A stretch of 51,944 nt of DNA from Rhodocyclaceae bacterium (lineage in GTDB: Bacteria > Pseudomonadota > Gammaproteobacteria > Burkholderiales > Rhodocyclaceae), in the NCBI GenBank assembly GCA_030682175.1, contig JAUXOM010000130.1, positions 1-51,944 on the forward strand. The letters run 5' to 3'. The translations under genes and the position numbers were made by a program. This document shows, in pieces, positions 31,551 to 40,563 of this stretch (position 1 is the first letter of the stretch; the number at the start of each line of letters is the position of its first letter). Below the pieces are notes generated by a model. That model did no database searches, was not told the origin of the DNA, and saw only the letters and a program-made list of their open reading frames with translations.

Positions 31551-32994
31551 AACACTTCATCACGACACGCAGTCGCCAGTGAACCTCAGTTTTCTTGGCG
31601 CGGCACGCGAAGTCACCGGTTCCAGCTACCTGATCGAAGCCGAGGGAGTCCGCTTTCTGGTGGATTGCGGCATGTTTCAGGGTGGCCGCGAGGCGCGCGC
31701 CAGGAATCATCATGCCTTCAGCTTCGATCCCGCGACGATTGATTTCGTCATCCTCACCCACGCCCACATCGACCATTCCGGCCTGCTGCCACGCCTCGTC
31801 GCGCTCGGCTTCAAGGGTCCGATTTACGCTACCCGCGCCACCTGCGACCTGCTGGCGGTGATGCTGCCGGATGCGGGACACATTCAGGAAAAGGAGGCCG
31901 AGCGCGAAAACTACCGGCGCTTCAAATCCCGGAAACCAGCGAAGAACGCCCACAACGAAATCGCCCCGCTGTACACCGTCGAGCAGGCGCGTACCTGCCT
32001 GAAGCGTCTGCATCCCCTCGATTACGACAGTGAAATTACCCCCCACCCCACGGTGCTCTGCAGGTTCCGCGACGCCGGGCACATCCTGGGTTCGGCCATT
32101 GTCGAAGTGTGGGTGGGCAAGGGTGCGCAGCAGCGCAAGATCGTGTTTTCGGGCGACCTGGGACAGCCGGCCCGCCCCCTGGTGCGCGACCCCACGCCGA
32201 TCAGCGACACTGACTGGCTGATCGTTGAATCGACCTACGGCAACCGGCTGCACAAGAGCATGGAAAAAACCGAGGACGAACTGACGCAGGCCGTCAATGA
32301 CACCATCGAGAAGAAGGGCGGCAACCTCATCGTGCCCGCCTTCGCCGTGGGGCGTACGCAGGACATGCTCTACCTGCTGGCAGAACTGACCCGCCAGGGG
32401 CGGATACCCAGGCTCACCGTCTATGTCGATTCACCGATGGCGACCGCCGCCACCGAGGTGACCTACAAGCACATGAAGCTGCTGGACGCGGAAACCCATG
32501 CGCTGATGGGCAAGCATGGCGGCACTGAACATTTCCGCAAGCTCACTTTTGTCGAGGACGTGGAAGAATCCATGGCGCTCAACCAGATCAAGGGCGGCGC
32601 GGTGATCATTTCCGCCAGTGGCATGTGCGATGCCGGGCGCATCAAGTACCACCTGCGCGAGAATCTGCCGCGTCGCGAATCCACCATCCTCATCACCGGC
32701 TTCCAGGCGGCGGGCACCCTGGGCCGCAGACTGGTGGATGGCGCCCGGCGCGTACGTTTATGGGGCGAGGAAGTACCGGTCAGGGCCGACCTGTACACGC
32801 TGGGCGGCCTCTCCGCCCATGCCGACCAGGCCGCGCTGATGAACTGGCTCGGCCACTTCCGCGCGCCACCGCAGCGCACCTTCGTGGTCCATGGCGAAGA
32901 AGAAACAGCACTGGGCTTTGCCACACACATCAAGGAAAAACTTGGCTGGCAGACCGAAGCGCCACAGGCCGGACAACGCGTCACTTTGTCCTGA
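31543..32994 (+). CDS. Beta-CASP metallo-beta-lactamase-fold (RNase-like) hydrolase
   Basis: A 483-residue enzyme: MBL fold with [16 protein letters not shown], the dizinc motif [21 protein letters not shown] and VFSGDLGQ; the inserted beta-CASP domain; and the C-terminal RMMBL motif ([30 protein letters not shown]). This is the layout of RNase J/CPSF73-like nucleases and of the YsgA/Ysh1-type bacterial proteins, so an RNA substrate is likely but unproven. It overlaps the slipin gene by 8 bp, tying a possible ribonuclease to an NfeD-slipin membrane complex. Confidence 0.9.
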   Translation: MPKTLHHDTQSPVNLSFLGAAREVTGSSYLIEAEGVRFLVDCGMFQGGREARARNHHAFSFDPATIDFVILTHAHIDHSGLLPRLVALGFKGPIYATRATCDLLAVMLPDAGHIQEKEAERENYRRFKSRKPAKNAHNEIAPLYTVEQARTCLKRLHPLDYDSEITPHPTVLCRFRDAGHILGSAIVEVWVGKGAQQRKIVFSGDLGQPARPLVRDPTPISDTDWLIVESTYGNRLHKSMEKTEDELTQAVNDTIEKKGGNLIVPAFAVGRTQDMLYLLAELTRQGRIPRLTVYVDSPMATAATEVTYKHMKLLDAETHALMGKHGGTEHFRKLTFVEDVEESMALNQIKGGAVIISASGMCDAGRIKYHLRENLPRRESTILITGFQAAGTLGRRLVDGARRVRLWGEEVPVRADLYTLGGLSAHADQAALMNWLGHFRAPPQRTFVVHGEEETALGFATHIKEKLGWQTEAPQAGQRVTLS

Positions 32995-33010
32995 GCCAAC
33001 AATCCACGGC

Positions 33011-34168
33011 ATGACTCCGCGGCTGGCGACGACACTCGCTTTCCTGTTGTTTTTTCTGCTCGCCGGCTGCGCGCCGGTGCGGCACTACGAAGCCGCGCTG
33101 GTGTTGCAGGACATCGTTGCCGATCAGGGCGCTTCACGGCTCAAGCAGACCACGGCAGCGCCAGTGCGCAAATCCATCGTCTATACGGTGGATGGACGGG
33201 AACGGCGCGGCGACCTGTATTTGCCTTCAACGATCCGCGCCGCCATTGTCGCCATTCCCGGCGCGGTGCCGCTGGGCAATAACGATCCACGCCTGGTGTC
33301 CTTCGCCACTACCCTGGCGCGTGCCGGTTTTGCGGTGTTGGCGCCGGACCTGCGCGGCTTTCGCGCCCTGCAGATTCGCCCTGCGGACTCCCGCGAAATC
33401 TCCGATGCCTTCATTTATCTGAGCAGCCGCCCGGAACTGGCCCCCGCAGGGCGCGCCGGCATGTTCGCCTTCAGCTATGCCGTCGGCCCGGCGGTGCTCG
33501 CCGCGCTGGAACCCGATATCCGCACCCGGGTGCGTTACATCGTCGGCGTCGGCGGATATCATGACCTGCCGCGCGCGATGCGCTTCTTCACTACAGGATG
33601 GTTTGAGCATGATGGTCAATGGCAGCGCATGACCCCGGACGACACCGGCAAGATGGTGTTGCTCTACGCCAGCCTGCCCTACCTGGAAGACGATAGTGAC
33701 CGCGGCATCTTCGACAGGATGGTAGCGTTGCGCATGACGGACCCCGCCGCCGATCTGAGTCCGCTCGCCGCCGAATTGAGTCGTGGCGCCCAGGCCGCCT
33801 ACGCGCTGGCCGCCAACACCGATCCCGCGCGCTTTGCCGAACTGCTGGCAGATCTGCCGGCTGCCATGCGTGCCGATATGGAACGACTGAATCTCGCCCG
33901 CTACGATCTGAAATCCCTGCAGGCCAGACTCATTTTGGTGCACGGCAAGAACGACAACCTCATTCCCTACCCGGAAAGCCTGGCGCTGGCCGCCGCCGCG
34001 CCTGAAGGGCTTGCGGATGTGTCGCTCATTCACGGCGTGCTCGGCCATGTCGACCTGAACTTTTCCAGCCTGTTCACCTGGCGATTCTGGAGCGAAGACC
34101 TCCCCGACATGTGGAAGCTGTGGCGGGTGATCGATTCATTGCTGGCGGAGCGGATGGCCGCGTCATGA
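33011..34168 (+). CDS. Alpha/beta-hydrolase lipoprotein
   Basis: A 385-residue protein with a lipoprotein signal (TLAFLLFFLLAGCAPV; Cys at the lipobox) and an alpha/beta-hydrolase fold. The oxyanion strand is AAIVAIPGAVPLGNNDPRLV; the nucleophile elbow position reads FSYAVGP, a departure from GxSxG since the first Gly is replaced by Phe-Ala context. A late Asp (VHGKNDNLIPYPE) and His (GVLGHVDLNF) complete the fold. It would be anchored to the envelope. It follows the MBL gene by 16 bp and may belong to the same operon. Substrate unknown. Confidence 0.8.
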   Translation: MTPRLATTLAFLLFFLLAGCAPVRHYEAALVLQDIVADQGASRLKQTTAAPVRKSIVYTVDGRERRGDLYLPSTIRAAIVAIPGAVPLGNNDPRLVSFATTLARAGFAVLAPDLRGFRALQIRPADSREISDAFIYLSSRPELAPAGRAGMFAFSYAVGPAVLAALEPDIRTRVRYIVGVGGYHDLPRAMRFFTTGWFEHDGQWQRMTPDDTGKMVLLYASLPYLEDDSDRGIFDRMVALRMTDPAADLSPLAAELSRGAQAAYALAANTDPARFAELLADLPAAMRADMERLNLARYDLKSLQARLILVHGKNDNLIPYPESLALAAAAPEGLADVSLIHGVLGHVDLNFSSLFTWRFWSEDLPDMWKLWRVIDSLLAERMAAS

Positions 34169-34195
34169 TGCAAACAACACAGCACACCCCCGGTA

Positions 34196-34277
34196 CGTCA
34201 TTCCGGCGGAAGCCGGAATCCAGTGTTTTTGGCATTCAAATGAAAGTCATGGATTCCGGCTTCCGCCGGAATGACGG
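34196..34277. repeat. REP pair (bacterial interspersed palindrome)
   Basis: GTCATTCCGGCGGAAGCCGG at the left and its near-perfect inverse GATTCCGGCTTCCGCCGGAA at the right, ending in ATGACGG, separated by about 30 nt. It sits between the lipoprotein gene and the ceramidase-like gene and may stabilise or attenuate the upstream mRNA. Confidence 0.9.
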
Positions 34278-34307
34278 GTTTGTCGAAAATGGCCTGAGTA
34301 ATTACCG

Positions 34308-35066
34308 ATGATCAGAAGAGCCATCCCGTGGCTGCTGGCCGCCCTGTTGGCGGGATTGGCGTGGATGCTGCCGCCTGTCGCCCAACCCTTGCAGTACCAC
34401 GATTTCGCCGACCAGCGCGCCTGCTTCGGCCTGCCCAATTGCCTCGACACCATCTCCAACGGCCTGTTCATTCTGGCCGGCGCGATCGGCCTGCTGTTCC
34501 TGCGCGGCGGAACAGCACGACGCGCCTTCATCAACCGGCATGAGGCCGGCTTCTACAAACTATTCTTCGGGGCGGTCGTCCTCATCGGCTTCGCCTCGGG
34601 CTATTACCACCTCGCCCCGGACCATGCCGGGCTGGCCTGGGATCGGGCGGCGATTGCCCTGGCCTTCATGGTCTGGTTCGCGGCAATCCTCGGCGAACGC
34701 ATCGGACTTACGACCGCATTCATCATGCTGCCTTTGCTGCTCGTCGCGGCACTGGGCAGCGTCGGTTGGTGGTACTGGAGCGAAACACAGGGTGCGGGCG
34801 ATCTGCGCTTCTACGTTCTGGTACAGCTTGTGCCGATTCTGCTGATCCCGCTGCTGTTGTGGCTGTATCCCCCGCGCTACAGCAAAGGCTGGCACATTCT
34901 GCTGGTCATCGGGCTGTATCTGCTGGCCTTGCTTTTCGATTACACCGACCGTCGGGTATTTGCCCTGACCGGCGGCTTCGTCAGCGGCCACACGCTCAAG
35001 CATGTCGTCGCCGCGCTGGCGGCACTCTGGGTGGTGCGTTACCTGCGACAAAGGCAGCCAGTGTGA
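34308..35066 (+). CDS. Ceramidase-like (CREST superfamily) membrane protein
   Basis: A 252-residue protein with seven likely membrane segments. Polar residues are placed as in alkaline ceramidases and other CREST hydrolases: Ser/His in FASGYYHLAPDHAG, Asp in WDRAAIALAF, and His-x3-His in GHTLKHVVAALAAL, which would form a zinc site. CREST proteins hydrolyse amide or ester bonds in lipids. The stop overlaps the next ATG by 1 bp (TGATG). With the following transporter and acyl-ligase genes this suggests a lipid-remodelling operon. The substrate is not known. Confidence 0.75.
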   Translation: MIRRAIPWLLAALLAGLAWMLPPVAQPLQYHDFADQRACFGLPNCLDTISNGLFILAGAIGLLFLRGGTARRAFINRHEAGFYKLFFGAVVLIGFASGYYHLAPDHAGLAWDRAAIALAFMVWFAAILGERIGLTTAFIMLPLLLVAALGSVGWWYWSETQGAGDLRFYVLVQLVPILLIPLLLWLYPPRYSKGWHILLVIGLYLLALLFDYTDRRVFALTGGFVSGHTLKHVVAALAALWVVRYLRQRQPV

Positions 35067-36436
35067 TGGACGCCTTGCAGGACGGGGTCAGGCCCCGCGA
35101 ACTGTGGGCCTGGGCGATGTACGACTTCGCCAATTCCGGCTACACCACCGTGGTCATCACCGCGCTTTTCAACGCCTACTTCGTCGCGGTGGTCGCCGGC
35201 AATGCGCCATGGGCCACCCTCGCCTGGACCACCGCGCTGTCGGTCTCGTATGCGTTGATCGTGCTGAGCGCGCCCTTGGTCGGCGCCTTCGCCGACCAGC
35301 ACGCAGCCAGGAAAAAGCTGCTGGCCATCACCACCGCGGGCTGCGTCCTGTTTACCGCCCTGCTCTATTTCGCCCAGCCCGATCTGCTGTGGCTCGCCAT
35401 CCTCTGCGTCATCGCCTCCAACTTCTTTTTCGGCAGCGGCGAAAATCTGATTGCGGCTTTCCTGCCGGAACTCGCCAAGACCCGCGCCCTCGGCCGGGTG
35501 TCGGGCTGGGGCTGGAGTCTCGGCTATCTCGGCGGATTGTTCACCCTCGGCCTCTGCCTGGCCTATGTCACCTGGGCCGAAGCCGCAGGCCACGCCGCCA
35601 GCGCCTATGTGCCGGTGACGATGCTGATCACCGCCGTGATCTTTGCGCTGGCCAGCCTGCCGACCTTCCTGCTGCTGAAGGAGCGCGGCGTTCCGCACAA
35701 AGAAATAGGGGACAGACCCCAATTTTATGGGTCTCAAAATCGGGGTCTGTCCCCTATTTCCCTTCCGTTACAGGCGGCCTGGCGGGAAGTGCGGCAAACC
35801 CTGCACCAGCTGCGGCAATTCAGGGATCTCGCGCGCTTCCTGCTGTGCAGCCTGTTTTATCAGGCCGGCATTCAGGCCGTCATCACCCTGGCCGCCATCT
35901 ATGCCAGTCAGGCGATGGGCTTCAGCACACGCGAGACCCTGCTGCTGATTTTTGCCGTCAACATCACGGCGGCCCTCGGCGCATTCCTGTTCGGCCATGT
36001 GCAGGATCGCCTCGGTCACGTGCGCACCATTGCGCTGACGCTCTCCGGCTGGATCGCCACCATCCTGCTCCTCTGGGCAGCGCCGCTCATGGCGGACGGC
36101 CCGGCGCTGTTCTGGGTGGCGGCAAATCTCGCCGGCCTGTGCCTGGGCGCATCGCAATCCGCCGGACGCGCGCTGGTCGGCCTGCTGGCGCCACCATCCC
36201 GGCTGGCTGAGTTTTATGGTTTCTGGGGTTTGTCGGTCAAGCTCTCGTCCATTGCCGGGCCGATGACCTATGGCATCGCCACCTGGGCGAGCGGCGGCGA
36301 TCACCGCAGCGCCCTGCTGCTCACCGGCAGTTACTTCCTGATCGGACTGCTCCTGCTTGCCGGCGTGAATGTGGTGCGGGGCCGGCGCGCGGCGCTGCGC
36401 GACGAACGCCTCGACAAGCCAGGATTACGCGCATGA
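35066..36436 (+). CDS. UMF1-type MFS transporter with an in-frame palindrome
   Basis: A 456-residue transporter with about twelve membrane segments, of the UMF1 (Atg22-like) MFS group: MYDFANSGYTTVVITALFNA, SGWGWSLGYLGGLFTLGLCL, FYGFWGLSVKLSSIAGPMTY. The central cytoplasmic loop contains EIGDRPQFYGSQNRGLSPIS (35702-35760), which is a translated palindromic repeat also found in the next gene. A loop is a tolerant place, so function may be kept. It starts on the stop of the ceramidase-like gene and its stop overlaps the next ATG (ATGA). Confidence 0.88.
   Translation: MDALQDGVRPRELWAWAMYDFANSGYTTVVITALFNAYFVAVVAGNAPWATLAWTTALSVSYALIVLSAPLVGAFADQHAARKKLLAITTAGCVLFTALLYFAQPDLLWLAILCVIASNFFFGSGENLIAAFLPELAKTRALGRVSGWGWSLGYLGGLFTLGLCLAYVTWAEAAGHAASAYVPVTMLITAVIFALASLPTFLLLKERGVPHKEIGDRPQFYGSQNRGLSPISLPLQAAWREVRQTLHQLRQFRDLARFLLCSLFYQAGIQAVITLAAIYASQAMGFSTRETLLLIFAVNITAALGAFLFGHVQDRLGHVRTIALTLSGWIATILLLWAAPLMADGPALFWVAANLAGLCLGASQSAGRALVGLLAPPSRLAEFYGFWGLSVKLSSIAGPMTYGIATWASGGDHRSALLLTGSYFLIGLLLLAGVNVVRGRRAALRDERLDKPGLRA
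35702..35760. repeat. 59-nt palindromic repeat, copy 1, inside the MFS gene
   Basis: Near-perfect inverted repeat with arms GAAATAGGGGACAGACCCC and GGGGTCTGTCCCCTATTTC around an AT-rich loop. It is read in frame as EIGDRPQFYGSQNRGLSPI. A second copy in the same reading frame is at 37213-37271. Confidence 0.95.
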
Positions 36437-39324
36437 ACGATCCGGATAAACCGGCCGACGCCGCGCAGTTGCTCGACATCGTCCGCGCACTTTCCCGGGA
36501 GATGCGCCCTGGGGCGCGACAACTGGAAAGCCTGGGGCTGGATCATGCGCTGGAACGCGATTTCGGCCTCGACAGCCTGGCGCGCGTCGAACTGCTCGCC
36601 CGCATCGAACGCGATCTGGGCGTCAAGCTGGCCGAGGCGGCGTTTGCCGAAGCCGAAACGCCGCGCGACCTGTTGCAGCAGATGGGCAGCACGGCCCATG
36701 CTGAAACATCTGCCGCTGACGCCGTACTGCCAACGCCGACTTTTACGGCACCCGTCGAACATCCCCCGGACACCATCGCCACCCTGACCGAGATGATCGA
36801 CTGGCATGTCGACCGGCACGGCGACCGGGTGCATATCACCCTGTATGGCGAGGAAGAACACAGCAGCGACATCAGCTATCGCACCTTGCAGGCGGAGGCG
36901 CACGCACTGGCGGCCGGCCTGCTCGAACATGGCGTGCAGCCGGGCGAACGCATCGCCATCATGCTGCCCACCGGGCGCGAATTTTTCGCCGCCTTCTACG
37001 GCGCGCTGTATGCCGGCTGCGTCCCCGTGCCGCTGTATCCGCCGGCGCGTCCCTCGCAGCTCGAAGACCACATGCGCCGCATCGCCGGCATCGTCGCCAA
37101 TGCCGCAGCCGCCGTGCTCGTCACCGACCCCCGCGCCAAGCTGCTCGGCCACCTGCTGCGTGCGCAAAGCGCCTCGCTGCGGCTGGTGGCCACCCCGGCG
37201 GATCTGTCCAAGGAAATAGGGGACAGACCCCAATTTTATGAATCTCAAAATCGGGGTCTGTCCCCTATTCCCCCCCTGCCGGAGGTCAAGGGAAAAGACA
37301 TCGCCTTCCTGCAATACACCTCCGGCAGCACCGGCAACCCCAAGGGCGTGGTGCTGACCCACGCCAACCTGCTCGCCAACCTGCGCGCCATGGAGCAGGC
37401 CTCGGGGGTCACCGCGGACGACATCTTCGTCTCCTGGCTGCCGCTTTACCATGACATGGGCCTGATCGGCGCCTGCCTGGGGAGCCTGACGCTTGGCTTC
37501 AAGCTGGTGCTGATGTCGCCGCTGGCCTTTCTTGCCCGGCCGCAGCGCTGGCTCGCCACCATCCACCGCCATCGCGCCACCGTTTCGGCGGCACCCAATT
37601 TCGCCTACGAGTTATGTTCCAACAAGCTCGACGACCGCGATCTGGCGGGACTGGACCTGAGCTGCTGGCGGCTCGCCTTCAACGGCGCCGAACCGGTCAG
37701 CCCGGAAACCATGGCGCGCTTCGCGGAACGTTGCGCCCCGTATGGCTTCAATCCCGCCGCCATGACGCCGGTGTATGGTCTGGCGGAATCTTCGGTCGGC
37801 CTGGCCTTTCCGCCGCTGGGGCGCGGCCCGCTGATCGACTGCGTGGATCGCCGCAGCCTGTCGGCCGATGGCATCGCCCGACCGGTACATGGCGACGTTG
37901 CCCATGTTCAGAAGATTGTCACCTGCGGCCGCGTGCTACCCGACCATGAACTGCGCATTGTCGATGGCAACGGGCGCGAACTGCCCGAACGCACGCAGGG
38001 ACGCGTGCAGTTTCGCGGCCCGTCCGCCACCAGCGGCTATTACCGCAATCCGGAAGCCACGGCCCGCCTGCTCGATGGCGACTGGCTGAACACCGGCGAC
38101 CTCGGCTATCTCGCCGCCAGCGAACTGTATCTGACCGGGCGCGAGAAAGACATCATCATCCGCGGCGGGCACAACATCTACCCGCAGGAACTGGAAGAGG
38201 CCGCCGCCCATGTCGCTGGCGTGCGGCGCGGCGGCGTGGCGGTGTTTCCCGCGACCGACCCGCGCACCGGCAGCGAACGGCTGGTGGTGCTGGCCGAGAC
38301 ACTCGAAAGGGACAGCGCGGCACGGGAACGCATTCTCACGGAAATCAACCAGCTGGCGGTCGACCTGATCGGCCTGCCGGCTGACGACATCGTGCTGGGG
38401 CCGCCACGCAGCGTGCTGAAAACCTCCAGCGGCAAGATCCGCCGCGCCGCCTGCCGCGAGCTTTACGAGCGTGGCGCACTGAGCGGCAGCAGCGCCCAGC
38501 GCGCGCCCTGGCAGCAGATGCTGCGGCTGACCTGGATCGGCGTCAAAGCGCAATTCGGGCGCACATTTGTCCGGGCAGCGGGCCGCTTGTGGAGTCTCTG
38601 GGCCTGGGCGGTATTCGCCACCCTCGTGCCGGTCGCCTGGATTTTGCTTGCGCTGGCGCCGGCGCTGACGCTGCGGCGACACATTGCCAAAGCCTGCGCA
38701 AGTCTGGCGCTGAGCTTGACCGGACTGAGCCCAAGAGTCGCAGGCTTGCAGCATCTTGCCAGCAGCGGCCCCCTGCTCGTCGTCGCCAACCACGCCAGCT
38801 ATCTGGACGGACTGATCCTCACCGCCGTGCTGCCGCCACGTTTTGCCTATGTCGGCAAACAGGAGTTGCTCAAAAATCCCTTCGCCGCGATCCCCCTGCG
38901 CCGGCTGGGCTGCGCCTTCGTCGAGCGTTTCGACGGCGCGCGCGGCGTCGAGGACACCCGCACGGTGGAAACGCGGGTGCGCGACGGCGAGTCGCTGATC
39001 TTCTTCCCGGAAGGGACCTTCCGCAGCGAACCGGGCCTGCTGCCATTCCGTCTCGGCGCCTTCGCCATCGCCGCCAATTCCGGCGCAGCGGTGGTACCGA
39101 TCACGCTGACCGGCACCCGCGCCCTGCTGCCCGGCAATTCCTTGCGACCGCATCACAGCAGCCTGCAGGTACTGGTCGGCACACCGTTGACCGCGCAGGA
39201 CAAACAGGACAATCGTGATAATCGTAACAATTGGCAAGCCGCGCTGCAGTTGCGCAACGCGGCGCGCGAGCAGATCATGGCGCAACTGGGTGAACCCGAT
39301 GCGGCAGACCACAAGAATCAATGA
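36433..39324 (+). CDS. ACP - fatty acyl-AMP ligase - acyltransferase fusion
   Basis: A 963-residue, three-module protein. Residues 1-95 are an acyl carrier domain (DFGLDSLARVELLARIE; the Ser takes phosphopantetheine). About 115-690 is a fatty acyl-AMP ligase/acyl-CoA synthetase domain (YTSGSTGNPKGVVLTHANL, YGLAESSVGLAF, LTGREKDIIIRGGHNIYP). After two membrane helices (ILLALAPALTLRRH region), about 750-950 is a PlsC-type acyltransferase (NHASYLDG with HX4D, FFPEGTFRSEPG). It could activate a fatty acid, load it on its own carrier and transfer it to a lysolipid. Two repeats are read in frame: AVLPTPTF (36720-36743) and EIGDRPQFYESQNRGLSPI (37213-37271). It overlaps the MFS gene by ATGA. Confidence 0.92.
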   Translation: MNDPDKPADAAQLLDIVRALSREMRPGARQLESLGLDHALERDFGLDSLARVELLARIERDLGVKLAEAAFAEAETPRDLLQQMGSTAHAETSAADAVLPTPTFTAPVEHPPDTIATLTEMIDWHVDRHGDRVHITLYGEEEHSSDISYRTLQAEAHALAAGLLEHGVQPGERIAIMLPTGREFFAAFYGALYAGCVPVPLYPPARPSQLEDHMRRIAGIVANAAAAVLVTDPRAKLLGHLLRAQSASLRLVATPADLSKEIGDRPQFYESQNRGLSPIPPLPEVKGKDIAFLQYTSGSTGNPKGVVLTHANLLANLRAMEQASGVTADDIFVSWLPLYHDMGLIGACLGSLTLGFKLVLMSPLAFLARPQRWLATIHRHRATVSAAPNFAYELCSNKLDDRDLAGLDLSCWRLAFNGAEPVSPETMARFAERCAPYGFNPAAMTPVYGLAESSVGLAFPPLGRGPLIDCVDRRSLSADGIARPVHGDVAHVQKIVTCGRVLPDHELRIVDGNGRELPERTQGRVQFRGPSATSGYYRNPEATARLLDGDWLNTGDLGYLAASELYLTGREKDIIIRGGHNIYPQELEEAAAHVAGVRRGGVAVFPATDPRTGSERLVVLAETLERDSAARERILTEINQLAVDLIGLPADDIVLGPPRSVLKTSSGKIRRAACRELYERGALSGSSAQRAPWQQMLRLTWIGVKAQFGRTFVRAAGRLWSLWAWAVFATLVPVAWILLALAPALTLRRHIAKACASLALSLTGLSPRVAGLQHLASSGPLLVVANHASYLDGLILTAVLPPRFAYVGKQELLKNPFAAIPLRRLGCAFVERFDGARGVEDTRTVETRVRDGESLIFFPEGTFRSEPGLLPFRLGAFAIAANSGAAVVPITLTGTRALLPGNSLRPHHSSLQVLVGTPLTAQDKQDNRDNRNNWQAALQLRNAAREQIMAQLGEPDAADHKNQ
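36720..36743 (-). repeat. 24-nt repeat copy inside the acyl-AMP ligase gene
   Basis: Three mismatches to the consensus, reverse orientation, read as AVLPTPTF in the linker between the carrier and ligase domains. Confidence 0.75.
37213..37271. repeat. 59-nt palindromic repeat, copy 2, inside the acyl-AMP ligase gene
   Basis: Almost identical to 35702-35760 and in the same translation frame (EIGDRPQFYESQNRGLSPI). It is inserted about 15 codons before the YTSGSTG adenylate motif. Confidence 0.95.
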
Positions 39325-39366
39325 GAGGATTGCCAAGCACGGCAGCGAAGCATAAGATTTATACCC

Positions 39367-39576
39367 ATGACCCTACCCGACGACCCCGCCGCACTGCAAG
39401 CCTTGCTGACCGACCTCAAGATCGAGCACCACGACCTTGACGAAACCATCGCCAGGCTGGAAAGCACCCCGCCGCACGACGAACTGTTGATGCGACGCCT
39501 CAAGAAACGCAAGCTGCAACTCAAGGATCGCCTCTCCGCCGTCCAGCGCCTGCTCGGTCCCGACCTGATCGCCTGA
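39367..39576 (+). CDS. YdcH-family small protein (DUF465)
   Basis: A 69-residue helical-hairpin protein (LKIEHHDLDETIARLES, DELLMRRLKKRKLQLKDRLS), the DUF465/YdcH pattern. Function unknown; the highly charged second helix suggests a binding role. It is 42 bp after the fusion gene, and its stop overlaps the next start (TGATG). Confidence 0.85.
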   Translation: MTLPDDPAALQALLTDLKIEHHDLDETIARLESTPPHDELLMRRLKKRKLQLKDRLSAVQRLLGPDLIA

Positions 39577-40508
39577 TGTTCGTCGCGCTTGACGGCCAGC
39601 CGGTGCAAGCCGTGACCGGCGGAATTGCGTTCGACCCCGCATTGCCCTGCCTGGTTTTCATTCACGGCGCCCAGCACGAACATTTCGTCTGGATGCAGCA
39701 GATCCGCCATTTCGCCGGCCGCGCTTGTTCCATCCTGGCAGTCGACCTGCCCGGCCATGGCCAGAGCGGCGGCGCGCCGCTGCCCAGCATCGAGGCGCTG
39801 GCTGACTGGTTGCTGGCGCTGCTGGCAAAAGTCGGCGCTGGCAGAACGGCGAGCGAGACTCAATACAATCTCGACTTTCGGCGGAGGCTAACCGGCGCAA
39901 GCCGGTTAAGCGCCTCAGCGCGGCCGGAACCAAAAGTCGGCGTTGGCGGGACGGCGCATTTCACTCCGAACATCACCCTCATCGGCCACAGCATGGGCTC
40001 ACTGATCGCGCTCGAAGCGGCAGCGCGTGCGCCCGGCTTGATCCGCCATCTGGTGCTGATCGGCACGGCCGTGCCGATGCCGGTTGCCCCCGCACTGCTC
40101 GAAAAAGCGCGGAAAGACGAGCCCGCCGCCATGGCGCTCATCAACCAGTGGGCGCACTCGCCGCGCGGCTGGCGTGGCGCCTACGGCAGCCTCGGCCAGT
40201 GGCTGCCGGGCATCAACCTGCGCGTCATGGAACGCCAGAAACCCGGCGTGCTCTACAACGATCTCGCCGCCTGCAATGCCTACGAAAACGGCCCGGCGGC
40301 CATCGCGCAACTGACCTGCCCGGTAACCCTGATCGCCGGCAAGAGCGACCGCATGACCTCCGTCAAGGCGTCGCGCCGGCTCGCTGAACAGATCAACCGC
40401 TCACGCCTCGTTGAACTAGCCGCCGTCGGCCATGCCATGATGGCCGAAGCCCCGTTGGCAGTAAATCAGGCCATCGAACAGGTGCTTGCCCCAACGCCAT
40501 CGACTTGA
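39576..40508 (+). CDS. Alpha/beta-fold hydrolase with a composite repeat insertion
   Basis: A 310-residue hydrolase: oxyanion region LVFIHGAQHEHFVW, DLPGHGQSGGAPLPS, nucleophile elbow GHSMGS, late Asp (AGKSDRMTSVKASR) and His (VELAAVGHAMMAEAP). Between the helix ending ALADWLLALLA and the strand NITLIGHSMGS about 43 residues are extra compared with ordinary family members. They are encoded by two direct copies of the 24-nt repeat (KVGAGRTA and KVGVGGTA) flanking a small palindrome. The catalytic triad is intact, so the enzyme may still work. Substrate unknown; position in the lipid operon suggests an ester. Confidence 0.85.
   Translation: MFVALDGQPVQAVTGGIAFDPALPCLVFIHGAQHEHFVWMQQIRHFAGRACSILAVDLPGHGQSGGAPLPSIEALADWLLALLAKVGAGRTASETQYNLDFRRRLTGASRLSASARPEPKVGVGGTAHFTPNITLIGHSMGSLIALEAAARAPGLIRHLVLIGTAVPMPVAPALLEKARKDEPAAMALINQWAHSPRGWRGAYGSLGQWLPGINLRVMERQKPGVLYNDLAACNAYENGPAAIAQLTCPVTLIAGKSDRMTSVKASRRLAEQINRSRLVELAAVGHAMMAEAPLAVNQAIEQVLAPTPST
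39828..39851 (+). repeat. 24-nt repeat, left copy of a composite insertion
   Basis: Two mismatches to the consensus, read as KVGAGRTA inside the hydrolase gene. It forms a direct pair with 39933-39956. Confidence 0.85.
39852..39932 (+). repeat. Spacer with palindrome between two 24-nt repeats
   Basis: The 81 bp between the direct copies contain the hairpin AACCGGCGCAAGCCGGTT (about 39888-39905). The unit repeat-palindrome-repeat (129 bp, 43 codons) keeps the hydrolase frame open. Confidence 0.7.
39933..39956 (+). repeat. 24-nt repeat, right copy of a composite insertion
   Basis: One mismatch to the consensus, read as KVGVGGTA immediately before the strand leading to the GHSMG elbow. Confidence 0.9.
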
Positions 40509-40563
40509 AATCCCGCCCGATCGGCGCAAACTATTCCGCGCTCCCACACTAACAGGAACCGCC

